From: Zhongshania antarctica
Lineage (GTDB): Bacteria; Pseudomonadota; Gammaproteobacteria; Pseudomonadales; Spongiibacteraceae
DNA: 64,000 bases
NCBI RefSeq assembly: GCF_014202945.1
Contig: NZ_JACHHW010000001.1
Coordinates: forward strand, 587,713-651,712
Direction: 5' to 3'
Shown here piece by piece: positions 44,811-54,227 of the stretch. The stretch's first letter is position 1, and the number at the start of each line of letters is the position of its first letter. The translations under genes and the position numbers were made by a program. The notes beneath the pieces are model-generated. The model was not told where the DNA came from. It made no database searches and was given only the letters and a program-made list of their open reading frames with translations.

Positions 44811-47192
44811 TCAAAACCGAATGATCATGTCAACGCCATAGGTTCTTGGGTCGCCCCATATACCAGCCCGTTGCGCCTGAGGCAGGTGATCAAACGCATT
44901 TATTACATACTCTTCGTCAAGTATATTCTTAGCCCATAGCGCAATACTAGCCGTACCACCAAACACTGATAACTCAGAAATACCTAGCCGACCATTTAGT
45001 AAGCCAAATGACTCAAGCTCAACATTCTTAATTTTTTCTGTCAATGGCCCGCCGTTACGAGAATCCATAAAATTGTAACTCAGTGTAGCCTCCACGGTAC
45101 CGAGAGGCCCTTCTGATATCGTCCAGTCGAGGTTTGCTGTATACGAGTTTTCAGGAGCAGAGCTAAATACGAACTTATCGGCTACATTCTCACCTGTGTC
45201 GGGATCCATTACAGACGTCATTTCCGCGTCGAGATATGAGTAATTGAATACAGCAAGGAGATCACTTGATAGCACGTAAGTAACGTCAAGTTCAAACCCA
45301 AGGATTTCAGCCTCGCCCACATTTAGGACGCGCGTGTTGTCGATGGCGCCATCAATTTGAAAGTTGATCTGGAGGTCCGTGAACGTAGTCCGGAATACAT
45401 CCGTGTTTATGCGAAGGCTACTATCCAAAAACTCGCCTTTAAGGCCTATTTCGTAGGATAAAGCCTTCTCTTCGTTAAATCCCTTGGTGAAGAAGTCGGG
45501 GTCTGGGTCACGAGTGTTATAGCCACCACTCTTGTAAGCTTCAGCAGATTTTATATATACGTTTAGCTCGTCGTTTAGTTGGTATTCGGCAATATAGTCA
45601 AATGAATCGTCGCGGAATGAGCGATCGCCTGTCGCGGTATACCCATAAGATTCAATCGGCGCAATAGATCCTGCCAGTACATTACCACTCGCGTCCTCAG
45701 TCCAGCTCTCAGTGTAGACTTGGGTTGATGTGTATTTTTCCGCCCTGCGCTCGTCTGCCGAATGGCGGGCGCCGACGGTCAATAACAGCTCTCTATCAAA
45801 CAACAGACTGCTTTTATAGCTAAGTCGCGCGTAGAATGCCTTAGCGCGATTTTTAATGCCGAATTGTTGCTCTCCAAGCTGTACTAGTCCCGTTTTTAGA
45901 TTGCCTCCCACCCCCGGTATCGTCTGATTATTTATAAGCCCAGTAAACTCCAGATGGTAGGGCTGATCATTAATTGCATCTTCCTGGAAGGAATACACCC
46001 CCACAATATATTCAATAGATTCGTCAAACGCTGTCCCATTTAGCTTGAATTCGTGGGATACCTGATCCTGTACTAGCGAGGGAATGACTGCTGGTGTCTG
46101 GATAGCGCCATCTTTTGAGGTATAGGCATTGGTGTCCACACGAAAATCTGCCGAAAGTGAACCAGTTGCCACGTCAGCATAGGTATTGTTTTCTAAGTCT
46201 CTAACACCTAATAAGTATTGAAATTCAATATTATCAAGAGAGTAGCGAAAATCGAATTTATGGCCAGTCACTCCGTTTGAAGACTCAAGGATAGGGACCG
46301 CGGCAAACATGCTGCTCTGCCTTTTATCGGAATATATCATCGACTTGCTTGCTTCGCGCCGTATCGAATCGTTAAGCACTGAATCGGCATCTAGACCACC
46401 GGAAAGCGGTTGTGGCCGGAACGGCTGGTAAGACAAGTTTGTATATTCGGTATCTGCGCTTTCATAGCTATAGTCGAATGTCGCGCGATCACTTAGATCC
46501 GCCCTTAGGTCAATTCGATATCCTTGCGCAGACCGTTTTCCATAATCCTCACCGAGCCCTGTATTCTCAATAACACCACCCTGCTTAGTCGTTAAAAATG
46601 CTGCTTTGACGGCTATTTTGTCAGACAGAGGCATGTTCGCTGATGTCTTCGAGGTTAGGAGCCCGTAATTGCCTGCGGTAAATTTCTGTTCAAAATAAAA
46701 GTCGGCTGTATCAGCTCGGCGAGTAATTAAATTAACGGTTCCGCCAGTAGAATTTCGCCCATATAACGTTCCCTGCGGGCCCCTCAGCACTTCTATGCGC
46801 TGAAGCTCCGCTAGATCAAGAGATAAACCCGCGGATCGAGCGATATAGACACCGTCCATGTATACACCGATTGGCGTATCCTGGGTGACTTGTGTATCTA
46901 TTAAGCCAATGCCTCGAATATAGATTCGTAAATTAGAATTATCAAGCGGGAAAGGTTCTATCGTCATGCCTGGAACGTTGGCCTTTAAATCCATCAGCGT
47001 ATTGATGCCCTCTTTTTCTATGCGATCTTCGCCGAAAGCAATCAAAGATATAGGTGTTTCTTGCAACGATTCGGCTTTTCTTTGAGCCGTGACAATCACT
47101 TCCTCAAGCTTCCCGTTATTCGCGCCGAGGACATGAGGTGTAATAATGGAAAACAATGTCGCTAAAGCAATCTTTGAATGAATTCTGGGCAT
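44811..47192 (-). CDS. TonB-dependent outer-membrane receptor (3 of 3)
   Basis: This 793-residue TonB-dependent receptor has a signal peptide ending near VLGA-NNG. The TonB-box region is KLEEVIVTAQ, and the plug carries LRIYIRGIGLIDTQVTQDT and IEVLRGPQGTLYGRNSTGGT. The C-terminal barrel ends in DMIIRF with a terminal aromatic. The plug wording differs from the two receptors on the left (no FEQSVGM text), so it is a different subgroup, the kind common in marine bacteria and sphingomonads. It converges with the TetR gene. The ligand is unknown. The neighbouring ADC-like enzyme suggests a small organic acid, ketone or aromatic/steroid-like compound. Confidence 0.92.
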   Translation of the reverse strand: MPRIHSKIALATLFSIITPHVLGANNGKLEEVIVTAQRKAESLQETPISLIAFGEDRIEKEGINTLMDLKANVPGMTIEPFPLDNSNLRIYIRGIGLIDTQVTQDTPIGVYMDGVYIARSAGLSLDLAELQRIEVLRGPQGTLYGRNSTGGTVNLITRRADTADFYFEQKFTAGNYGLLTSKTSANMPLSDKIAVKAAFLTTKQGGVIENTGLGEDYGKRSAQGYRIDLRADLSDRATFDYSYESADTEYTNLSYQPFRPQPLSGGLDADSVLNDSIRREASKSMIYSDKRQSSMFAAVPILESSNGVTGHKFDFRYSLDNIEFQYLLGVRDLENNTYADVATGSLSADFRVDTNAYTSKDGAIQTPAVIPSLVQDQVSHEFKLNGTAFDESIEYIVGVYSFQEDAINDQPYHLEFTGLINNQTIPGVGGNLKTGLVQLGEQQFGIKNRAKAFYARLSYKSSLLFDRELLLTVGARHSADERRAEKYTSTQVYTESWTEDASGNVLAGSIAPIESYGYTATGDRSFRDDSFDYIAEYQLNDELNVYIKSAEAYKSGGYNTRDPDPDFFTKGFNEEKALSYEIGLKGEFLDSSLRINTDVFRTTFTDLQINFQIDGAIDNTRVLNVGEAEILGFELDVTYVLSSDLLAVFNYSYLDAEMTSVMDPDTGENVADKFVFSSAPENSYTANLDWTISEGPLGTVEATLSYNFMDSRNGGPLTEKIKNVELESFGLLNGRLGISELSVFGGTASIALWAKNILDEEYVINAFDHLPQAQRAGIWGDPRTYGVDMIIRF

Positions 47193-47540
47193 TGAACTCT
47201 CAATTCTCTTGTTATTTTTGTTCGTAGCACTACGTTTCGAGACCTGTCGAAGTAATCTACAGCCTTGATTGCCAGAGTATCATTAATTAGACTTTAGTCA
47301 AATTAGTTTAAATGCCACTTCTAAAAACTGATTACAGATCAGCTCTCGATCGCTTAGGCCTTTCGGTAAGATAAAACAGAGATGGCGCGGCATTGTTGAA
47401 TTGTTAAATTTTATTGGAATTTGAACCACTTATCGGCAATATCTGCGGGATTATATGATCCACTCCAAGGCTCAAAATTGACAAACTTCTCAATGACTTA
47501 AGGTAATAAAGGGGGCACCCAGCTAACGGAGTATTATTCT
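47193..47540. other. Promoter region of the TonB receptor and left flank of the IS remnant
   Basis: No clear terminal inverted repeat of the IS element and no small gene were identified. The receptor promoter should lie close to 47200-47300. Confidence 0.4.
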
Positions 47541-48165
47541 GATTGGGGCTTTGGCCTCTGCTTTGCCTATCTCAGGAATGTAAAAGGCTTTGCTTGGAAT
47601 CATTAGCGGGTCTACCGCATTTACGGCGAGCTAGCATTAAACCTTCGCATCAAACCTCGGCGACGACTGAAGCGCAACAAACCGGAGCCACTGAAGGAAC
47701 CTTTACGTCCCGACCAAGTATGGTCAATGGATTTTATGCATGACCAGTTATCCGACGGCTGAAGCTATCAGTTATTTAATGGCATTGATGACTACCGCCG
47801 AGAAGGAATTGCCATTGAAGCTGGCTTTTCATTGCCATCAATCAGAGTTATTCGGGTACTAAATCAACTGTTAGAGTGGCGGGAAAAGCGGACAGTGATT
47901 CGTTGCGCCAACGGCCCCGAATTCATCAGTCACGATTTTATGCAGTAGGCATCAGCGCTGGGTATCCGTATCGAATATATCCAGCTTGGTAAGCCACAGC
48001 AGAATGCATACATTGAGCGAGCCAATCGCACGATCCGTTATAGTTGGGTGAGTAAACACCTATTTGAAAACTTGGAGCAAGTTCAGGAGTATGTAACCGA
48101 GTGGCTTTGGCTTTACAATCATGAACGCCCCCACAAAGCTAACAATGGGAGGATTACCAGAGGTC
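47541..48165 (+). pseudogene. IS3-family transposase (OrfB) remnant
   Basis: A single frame reads as an IS3-type integrase-like transposase but carries three internal stop codons. It begins with WGFGLCFAYLRNVKGF and continues through RIYGELALNLRIKPRRRLKR, QVWSMDFMHDQLSDG (first catalytic Asp), GIAIEAGFSLPSI, CANGPEFIS and QQNAYIERANRT (catalytic Glu). Stops replace Lys before RVYRIY, Arg after LSDG, and Trp before ASALGIR. The second catalytic Asp has become Asn in CANGPEF. The N-terminal part and OrfA are missing. The element is dead. The C-terminal region RPHKANNGR is followed by unrelated sequence. Confidence 0.9.
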
Positions 48166-48189
48166 GAAACCTTAAAACGTGTTTTAAAA

Positions 48190-48438
48190 TTATGACTCTA
48201 CGTTGGGTTTTCGTAACATAGCGTCTAGCTGATCAACTATTTCAGCCCAGTCAGCGTCATCGTCTTTTGATTGCTTCAAAAATGATGATTGTGAGGCGCT
48301 CCAGAAATTTGCTTCATGCAACTTTACCTTACTCGACAGAGGGGTATTCTTTTTTATAAACCCTTGAATAGCCTGCTCTGTATTGTCTAGCCCTAGTTGT
48401 TTAAATAATTTGTCTAAAGAATGACTTTCTACTTCCAT
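48190..48438 (-). CDS. DUF2789 family protein
   Basis: This 82-residue small cytoplasmic protein is of the DUF2789 type, common in gammaproteobacteria and of unknown function. The ATG at 48438 (MEVESHSLDKLFKQLGL) is preferred, with AGAGG 6 bases ahead. Family text is LDKLFKQLGLDNTEQAIQ near the start and ANFWSASQSSFLKQ plus DDADWAEIVDQLDAML near the end. It lies between transposon and integron remnants but reads as intact. Confidence 0.78.
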   Translation of the reverse strand: MEVESHSLDKLFKQLGLDNTEQAIQGFIKKNTPLSSKVKLHEANFWSASQSSFLKQSKDDDADWAEIVDQLDAMLRKPNVES

Positions 48439-48611
48439 AATTGCCTCTTTTAGCATTTACATGCATAACATTTCTATAATGAGTAAACCCTAAGTATCAG
48501 CAAAGGTGATTTACCAGAACCACCATACTTGGTTTGTGAGTAAATAGCGCGCCTCAAGCCATTTAAGGCCAATAACTTGCTGGCATATCAAGCATTTACA
48601 AATCACCTAAA

Positions 48612-48878
48612 TTAAACATAGAAGCATTTCTGAATCACCTGATTGTTCAACGTAACGTTTCTGTTTCAACTCAGGCTATAGCATTGAACTCCATAGCGTT
48701 TTTATATAACAAATACTTAGATCAGCCATTGGGAAAGTTAACCGGGCGTAGGTATTCACAACGGCAAGCCAAGTTACCCGTGGTGTTAACTCAGAAGGAA
48801 ATGGCTCGTCTTGTTTCGGAACTTGAAGACATGCATAAACTGATGGTTGCCATGTTGTATGGCTCGGGCTTGCGTAGT
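48612..48878 (+). pseudogene. Integron integrase (IntI) remnant
   Basis: An internal part of an integron-type tyrosine recombinase is readable: IEAFLNHLIVQRNVSVSTQA, AFLYNKYLDQPLGKL, then KLPVVLTQKEMARLVSELED and VAMLYGSGLR. The last is the region just before the first catalytic Arg block (YGSGLRLMECxRLR). The frame ends in unrelated text after SGLR, so all catalytic residues and the integron-specific insert are lost. No attC sites or gene cassettes were recognised beside it. Confidence 0.82.
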
Positions 48879-48992
48879 ATTAAGTTTCTGCGGCGACGCT
48901 CTTGAATTGGCAGCGCCGGCTTCCTGTGAGCAAGTTAAGCCGTAGCCCAGCATCACATAGCAATTCGAGGCCACCACGCAGACGTATCAGCC

Positions 48993-49475
48993 TTAAAGCA
49001 GTTCGGTCTGCTGTCTTGAGCCCTGATGAAATACGGCAACCAGCGAGTAACGCATAAAGCCGGTGCAGGTGGTTAGGTAGTCGTGCAGAGCGTGTTTAAC
49101 AATATCGGCAAAAGATTCACCTTGGTACTTCCACTGATCTGACTCGGCGAGCTGTTTCATTTTTGCGTTCATGGCAGACAGATCGCATAGAACACGGTGT
49201 TTTGCGTCTCGGCTTTTGCTGTCGTCGGTGACAACGATGGCGAGTGTGGATGCAGTATTATCCCACTCGAACATGAAGTAGAGGGAATCGTCGTTAATAT
49301 TCTCGGCCAACAACGCCACAGCATGTTCTACGCAGTTTGCGAGTATGACCTCGATGGTCAAATTATCTGAGCCTGTGACAACACTGCTATGAAGCAAGTA
49401 GTCGGTGCCACTGCCTTGCACGGCTGCTTCGTCCCACGTTAACGCTTGGTCTTTAAAGTCTTGCTGATATGCCAC
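48993..49475 (-). CDS. Hypothetical protein, 160 residues
   Basis: I do not recognise this family. It is an acidic soluble protein without signal peptide or membrane segment. Hydrophobic strands (NLTIEVILANCVEHAVALLA, TASTLAIVVTDD) alternate with charged helices, suggesting an alpha/beta fold. AAGGAAC precedes the ATG. It lies between the integron integrase remnant and pbpG and could be a former cassette gene, though no attC was seen. Confidence 0.55.
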   Translation of the reverse strand: MAYQQDFKDQALTWDEAAVQGSGTDYLLHSSVVTGSDNLTIEVILANCVEHAVALLAENINDDSLYFMFEWDNTASTLAIVVTDDSKSRDAKHRVLCDLSAMNAKMKQLAESDQWKYQGESFADIVKHALHDYLTTCTGFMRYSLVAVFHQGSRQQTELL

Positions 49476-49490
49476 TGTGGTTCCTTAAAT

Positions 49491-49522
49491 AAAAAGGGCT
49501 GCGTCGCTATGCGAGGCAGCCC
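49491..49522 (-). terminator. Rho-independent terminator of pbpG
   Basis: On the minus strand GGGCTGC and GCAGCCC (with an inner TCGC/GCGA stem) form a long hairpin followed by TTTTT, 40 bases past the pbpG stop codon. Confidence 0.85.
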
Positions 49523-49562
49523 AAATAATGGGTTTAACTGTTAGCGCTACAAAATAATGCGA

Positions 49563-50477
49563 TTAACGAATACTCGCCGTCGCACGGCTCGCCAGATGTG
49601 TCGCTATTTTACGCTTTTGATAATCTTTTGCTGCACTGGCTACGGTGCCACCGTTGCCAGATGCCAGCCAGCGCTTAATGCGGCCAGCGTCGCCCATGGG
49701 GCTGGTTTTGCCAAACGAGTCTAACATGACGATGAGCAAATCTTTGCCGTCGACGTTGGTTTTCATCACCAAGCAGCGACCGGCTTCGTCTAGGTAGCCG
49801 GTTTTACTCATGGCCACGTCCCAGCGCTGGTAGCGCACTAGCGGATTAGTATTCACGTAATCCAAGCGATAGCGCGGGCGACTAAAGTTAGCGGTATAGA
49901 TTGAGGTGGTGGAGTACGTGGCAATTTCTCGGTATTTAGCAGCCGCCGCGACGAGCTTAGCCAAATCTTCGGCGGTGGATACGTTTTTGCCAGACAAGCC
50001 ACTGCTATCGACAAAATGCGTGTTTTTCATGCCTAAGGCGCGAGCTTTTGCGTTCATTCGGGCAACAAAGGCAGGCAGACCACCTGGGTAATTGCGACCC
50101 AAGGCCGCTGCCGCAAGATTCTCTGAAGACATCAGCGCTAGGCGCAGCACTTCACCACGGGGCAGCTCGGAGTCGACCCGAATGCGGGAGTGGTAGTAGT
50201 TAATAGCCTTGCGGTCATCGTTACTAAAGCGAATGGCTTCATTCAGTGGCAGTTTAGCGTCTAACACCACCATGGCCGTCATCACCTTGGTTAGCGAGGC
50301 AATTGGCTTTACCATATTGGCGTACTTTTTATACAGTACCTCACCGCTATCGGCGTCAATAACCACGGCGCTAACCGAGGCAAGCTGCAAGTTAGCGGGA
50401 TTGCGACCAACATTATCCGTGGCCATAGCCGGCGAGATGAACAAGGCCAAGACCAAAGAGAGCATTATTTTTATCAT
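49563..50477 (-). CDS. pbpG: D-alanyl-D-alanine endopeptidase (PBP7)
   Basis: This 304-residue low-molecular-weight penicillin-binding protein should cleave D-Ala-meso-DAP cross-links of peptidoglycan in the periplasm. The ATG at 50477 is preferred over a TTG at 50495. The signal peptide ends near PAMA-TDN. Active-site motifs are SLTK (Ser61), SEN (118-120) and KTG (225-227), in the right order and spacing for the S11 family. There is no C-terminal amphipathic anchor of the DacA type, and the short length fits PBP7. It has its own terminator. Confidence 0.92.
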   Translation of the reverse strand: MIKIMLSLVLALFISPAMATDNVGRNPANLQLASVSAVVIDADSGEVLYKKYANMVKPIASLTKVMTAMVVLDAKLPLNEAIRFSNDDRKAINYYHSRIRVDSELPRGEVLRLALMSSENLAAAALGRNYPGGLPAFVARMNAKARALGMKNTHFVDSSGLSGKNVSTAEDLAKLVAAAAKYREIATYSTTSIYTANFSRPRYRLDYVNTNPLVRYQRWDVAMSKTGYLDEAGRCLVMKTNVDGKDLLIVMLDSFGKTSPMGDAGRIKRWLASGNGGTVASAAKDYQKRKIATHLASRATASIR

Positions 50478-50593
50478 TACAATACCAATTAGCAAAAGTG
50501 AACTAACACTATAATTAAGCTGAGGTTAGCACAGCCGAAAAAGCCAAAATGTCGACTCTGTTCAATTTTTATACAAATACGGTGTTTCCCGTA

Positions 50594-51025
50594 CTAACTA
50601 GCCTCCTCGCTTACCTTCAAGCGCAGGCTATCTAATATCTGATCTACCGCTGCGCGGTCCATATCACGGTCATCTTCAGCGCAGGCGTAGCTAATAAGTA
50701 ACAAATGATCGCCAGCGTGTAAAAACCATTCCCGAATATAATCGCCTTCTTCGACAGTTTCAAACTCCCAGCCCTGATAATCGTCACCAATTTTACAGGC
50801 TTTACCGTCGTCTAGGCGCATACCAACCTCCAAAACGAGCTCGCGAACGTCATTCGCCGTAGCCGGTTTACCGTGTTGCGCCTGCAGAGTACTCAGACTA
50901 ATACAGCCTAATTCGTCCTGATCAAAAATCAGAATGCTGTCGTCATCCTGCTCGGTACGCCACTCTTCAGGCAAGCCGATAAACCACCAATCAGATTCAA
51001 CTTCTTGCATTTCAGTGTCTGACAT
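50594..51025 (-). CDS. Hypothetical acidic protein, 143 residues
   Basis: I do not recognise a named family. It is a strongly acidic cytoplasmic protein with several Trp (DWWFIGLPEEW near the start) and alternating strand-like segments, ending DQILDSLRLKVSEEAS. It lies 40 bases after rimI on the same strand, so it is probably the last gene of leuA-(HolD-like)-rimI. No signal peptide or motif is visible. Confidence 0.7.
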   Translation of the reverse strand: MSDTEMQEVESDWWFIGLPEEWRTEQDDDSILIFDQDELGCISLSTLQAQHGKPATANDVRELVLEVGMRLDDGKACKIGDDYQGWEFETVEEGDYIREWFLHAGDHLLLISYACAEDDRDMDRAAVDQILDSLRLKVSEEAS

Positions 51026-51065
51026 TGACCGCTACCTGTGTAAATTTTAGAAGCATAATTCGCGC

Positions 51066-51515
51066 TTACTCGCCCAAGGGTAAATCTGCCGACATTAAAA
51101 CAGCGTGTTCATAGCCGTCACCAAGGGGGTAATAGTTTTTTCTAATGCCGTCTTCAGCGAAACCGAGCTTGGTATATAAAGAACGCGCTACTGTATTAGA
51201 TTCCCTCACCTCAAGTAAACAGCGCGCGCCACCAAATTGCTGCATCCACTCCAGCCCTTCGCTCAGTAGCTGTCGTCCCGCGCCTCGGCCACGACTGTTG
51301 GTGTCGACCACGATATTCAATAAGCTCACGTCGTCGAGCACAAGGGTGTAGCAGCTGATGCCCAGCAATTCGTCGCCGTCCCACAAGCCTAAGCAATGAT
51401 CGTCGCGCAAGCTGCGCAACCAGTTCATCTTGCCCCAGGGATGAGGGTCAGAACGGGCTTCGAGCAAAAGACATCGTTCAAGGTGATGCATAGCCAGCAT
51501 GGCGATACGGGTCAT
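51066..51515 (-). CDS. rimI: Ribosomal-protein-S18-alanine N-acetyltransferase
   Basis: This about 149-residue GNAT acetyltransferase is of the RimI type, which acetylates the N-terminal Ala of ribosomal protein S18. The ATG at 51515 overlaps the stop codon of the upstream gene as ATGA. The longer in-frame start at 51548 is unlikely. The acetyl-CoA loop is SRGRGAGRQLL, and LEVRESNTVARSLYTKLGF and GIRKNYYP are RimI signatures. The coupled upstream gene is in the position often held by holD. Confidence 0.9.
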   Translation of the reverse strand: MTRIAMLAMHHLERCLLLEARSDPHPWGKMNWLRSLRDDHCLGLWDGDELLGISCYTLVLDDVSLLNIVVDTNSRGRGAGRQLLSEGLEWMQQFGGARCLLEVRESNTVARSLYTKLGFAEDGIRKNYYPLGDGYEHAVLMSADLPLGE

Positions 51516-52315
51516 AGACTGAACACAACCTTGCGTAAATTTTGCCACAAGGGCGCTTTCAAACTGCCATCGGCGAGCATGGCTGCTGGCTCCGCTGCGT
51601 ACAACAATTGAATTCCGGCAGATTGCAGGGTCGCCACGTCAATATAGGGCTGTAATGCACTGCCAAATAAAATCACGCAATGGGCCTGCTGGCGCTCAGC
51701 CTGCGCCATGACATTAGCCTGCAGGGCCTCTTTGGCAGCGTCACCACCCATGGTTAACCCGGGTGTTTTTAACACCGGCCACTGAAAGCGCGACGTCGCG
51801 AATTCTGGGGCTTTGGCCAGCTTATGATGACGACTCACCGCCACTGCAATATTGGCCATGAGGCGCTTTTCAGCGGGGCTCGGCGGCGCGGTGGTGGTTT
51901 CTACAATCATCAACAAGCCAATTCCCGTCGCCACCAACTCAACATTAAACTCTGGGCTAACGGCCACATCAGTTGTAGCGCCTGGAGCGCTACTCGCTTG
52001 CCCGGCGAGTGCGGGAGTCGGAGCGGCGCTCTCAAAACCCAGTTCCTGCAAGGCTGAGGCGATACGCGATCCGGCGCGTTGTGGCTCGCCGGTCGGCGCC
52101 GGTGTATTGCGCTCCTGCGCCTCGGCCATTTGCTGGTATTCAGTATCGGCATCAAAGCTCGCCACTTCAGCAGTTTCGCCGTCGGCAAACTCGTCCTCTA
52201 CGGCGATGTCCAGCTCAAAAATCGGTGACGGCGCTGCACCGTCAAGCATAAAGCGCGGCACATAGGTGTCTACGCCCATCGCCTGCAAATAATCGAGTCG
52301 CAGCGCCTCGTTCAC
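51512..52315 (-). CDS. Conserved hypothetical protein, possibly HolD-like
   Basis: This 267-residue protein begins at a GTG with GAGGG 8 bases ahead, one base after the leuA stop codon, and overlaps rimI by four bases. The start LDYLQAMGVDTYVPR resembles the N-terminus of the DNA polymerase III psi subunit (HolD), which often precedes rimI. A long Ala/Pro/Glu-rich variable stretch (about 50-125) follows. The C-terminal part (AHCVILFGSALQPYI, IQLLYAAEPAAMLADGSLK) looks like an alpha/beta fold. The HolD assignment rests on position and the first 15 residues only. Confidence 0.6.
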   Translation of the reverse strand: MNEALRLDYLQAMGVDTYVPRFMLDGAAPSPIFELDIAVEDEFADGETAEVASFDADTEYQQMAEAQERNTPAPTGEPQRAGSRIASALQELGFESAAPTPALAGQASSAPGATTDVAVSPEFNVELVATGIGLLMIVETTTAPPSPAEKRLMANIAVAVSRHHKLAKAPEFATSRFQWPVLKTPGLTMGGDAAKEALQANVMAQAERQQAHCVILFGSALQPYIDVATLQSAGIQLLYAAEPAAMLADGSLKAPLWQNLRKVVFSL

Positions 52316-52316
52316 T

Positions 52317-53864
52317 TTATACGCCCTCGTGCTGGGGGTGGGCTTTAAGCACCCCGGCGTCTAACAAGTTAAGTGCATCGAGGTAGGCTTTAACTGAGGC
52401 AACAATAATATCGGTGTCGGCACCATTGCCATTTACAATGCTGCCATTTTTCTCTAGCCGCACCTGCACTTCGCCCTGGGAATCTGTGCCTTCAGTGATC
52501 GCATTCACCGAGTACAGCAGTAAATTGGCACCACTATTAACCAGCAGCTCCACCGCTTTAAACGCGGCGTCGACAGGACCATCGCCTTCCGCTGCCGCTT
52601 GTTGGGCTTGGCCGTCGATGAGCAACTGAATATCGGCGCGAGGCTTAAAGCCACTGCGCGACACCGCTTCCAGCGCCACATAGCTGTAGCGTAGTTCTAG
52701 ATCATCAGGCTGAACATCGTTCATCAGCGCCTGCAGGTCTTCGTCGAATATTTCATGCTTTTTGTCAGCCAGCTCTTTAAAGCGGGTAAACGCCAGATTC
52801 AAGGCGGCCTGATTATCTAGCGTGATACCCAAATCTGCGAGGCGCGCTTTAAACGCAGCGCGACCTGAATGCTTGCCCAGCACCAATTTATTGGCGTTCC
52901 AGCCCACGTCTTCGGCGCGCATAATCTCGTAGGTTTCTCGATACTTCAGCACGCCGTCTTGGTGAATGCCGGATTCATGCGCAAAGGCGTTGGCGCCAAC
53001 AATTGCCTTATTCGGCTGCACCGGAAAGCCAGTGATCGACGACACCAAACGCGAGGTCGGCACAATTTGCGTGGCATCAACACTGACTTCCACCGGAAAT
53101 ATATCGCTGCGGGTGCGAATCGCCATGACCAATTCTTCAAGCGAGGCATTACCCGCTCGCTCGCCCAAACCATTAATAGTGCACTCAACTTGGCGGGCGC
53201 CATGCATTACCGCCGACAGGGAGTTCGCGACCGCGAGACCAAGGTCATTGTGGCAGTGCACCGAGAAGATCGCTTTATCGGCATTGGGCACGCCATTCAT
53301 GATTCTTGCGACCATGGCGCCGTATTCACCGGGTTCGCCGTAGCCTACGGTGTCGGGCAGGTTAATTGTGCGGGCACCGGCATTAATCACTTGTTCAATG
53401 ATCCGGCACATAAAATCGTACTCGGAACGCGAGGCGTCTTCGCAAGAGAACTCAACATCGCCAATTAAGTTGCGGGCATGCTTAACCGCAGCCACCGCGC
53501 GCTCCAGCACATTGTCTGGCGCCATACGCAGCTTGTATTCCATGTGGATTGGCGACGTGGCGATAAACGTGTGTATACGGCCAGCGGCGGCGGGCTTGAG
53601 CGCTTCAGCGGCGCGGTCAATATCTTCGGCGCCGGTGCGTGCCAAGCTGCACACTATGCTGTTTTGCACTGTCTCGGCGACCGCTCGCACGGATTCAAAA
53701 TCACCGATACTGGCAATAGCAAAGCCCGCCTCAATGACATCAACACCCATTTTTTCCAGCATTTTGGCAATTCGCACTTTTTCGTCGCGGGTCATCGACG
53801 CACCGGGGCTCTGCTCGCCATCGCGTAAGGTTGTGTCAAATATAATCAGGCGGTCTTTGGCCAT
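52317..53864 (-). CDS. leuA: 2-isopropylmalate synthase
   Basis: This 515-residue enzyme condenses acetyl-CoA and 2-oxoisovalerate in the first step of leucine synthesis. The catalytic barrel has [16 protein letters not shown] (8-23) and metal ligands in [14 protein letters not shown]. The second signature is [13 protein letters not shown]. The C-terminal leucine-binding regulatory domain runs from about 390. HESGIHQDG and [11 protein letters not shown] lie between. Length is typical of the 515-residue LeuA group. The gene leads a leftward unit with the HolD-like protein and rimI. No attenuator leader peptide was identified upstream. Confidence 0.95.
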   Translation of the reverse strand: MAKDRLIIFDTTLRDGEQSPGASMTRDEKVRIAKMLEKMGVDVIEAGFAIASIGDFESVRAVAETVQNSIVCSLARTGAEDIDRAAEALKPAAAGRIHTFIATSPIHMEYKLRMAPDNVLERAVAAVKHARNLIGDVEFSCEDASRSEYDFMCRIIEQVINAGARTINLPDTVGYGEPGEYGAMVARIMNGVPNADKAIFSVHCHNDLGLAVANSLSAVMHGARQVECTINGLGERAGNASLEELVMAIRTRSDIFPVEVSVDATQIVPTSRLVSSITGFPVQPNKAIVGANAFAHESGIHQDGVLKYRETYEIMRAEDVGWNANKLVLGKHSGRAAFKARLADLGITLDNQAALNLAFTRFKELADKKHEIFDEDLQALMNDVQPDDLELRYSYVALEAVSRSGFKPRADIQLLIDGQAQQAAAEGDGPVDAAFKAVELLVNSGANLLLYSVNAITEGTDSQGEVQVRLEKNGSIVNGNGADTDIIVASVKAYLDALNLLDAGVLKAHPQHEGV

Positions 53865-54227
53865 GTCTAACTCCTAACAATCATTATTTGTGGCAGCATC
53901 ATGATGCCCTAGCAAACTCTGCCCGCAATTATAGTCGGACACGGCCCAGACTTCTTGGCTCTTTTGCAGGCGAAGGTGCTGTTTTTACAAGAAAATTCAT
54001 TTACCAGTCCCCGCCACTGGCAAAAATGCCAAGGCCAAAGACTGAACTTCACTGCTGGATACCGTCAAAGACCCAGCACTGCGAGAAGAAAATCACCGTT
54101 TTCACAAAGTTTCGGGCGTTTATATTGGTGAATTTGTATACAATTTGCCTCTGTGCATTAGTTTGTCAACCATGGGGCAGTAGCCCAATGATTTTTAGCC
54201 GTATTTAAGGGAGCAAACCGCTTTATC
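53865..54227. other. Divergent promoter region, leuA / zinc deacylase
   Basis: These 360 bases contain the two promoters. GGAGTTAG precedes leuA. No attenuator, leucine-rich leader or palindrome is evident. Confidence 0.4.

Noticed and set aside
48400..49500. Possible attC sites or gene cassettes near the integrase relic
   Set aside because: I looked for paired RYYYAAC/GTTRRRY cores and found none I could defend.
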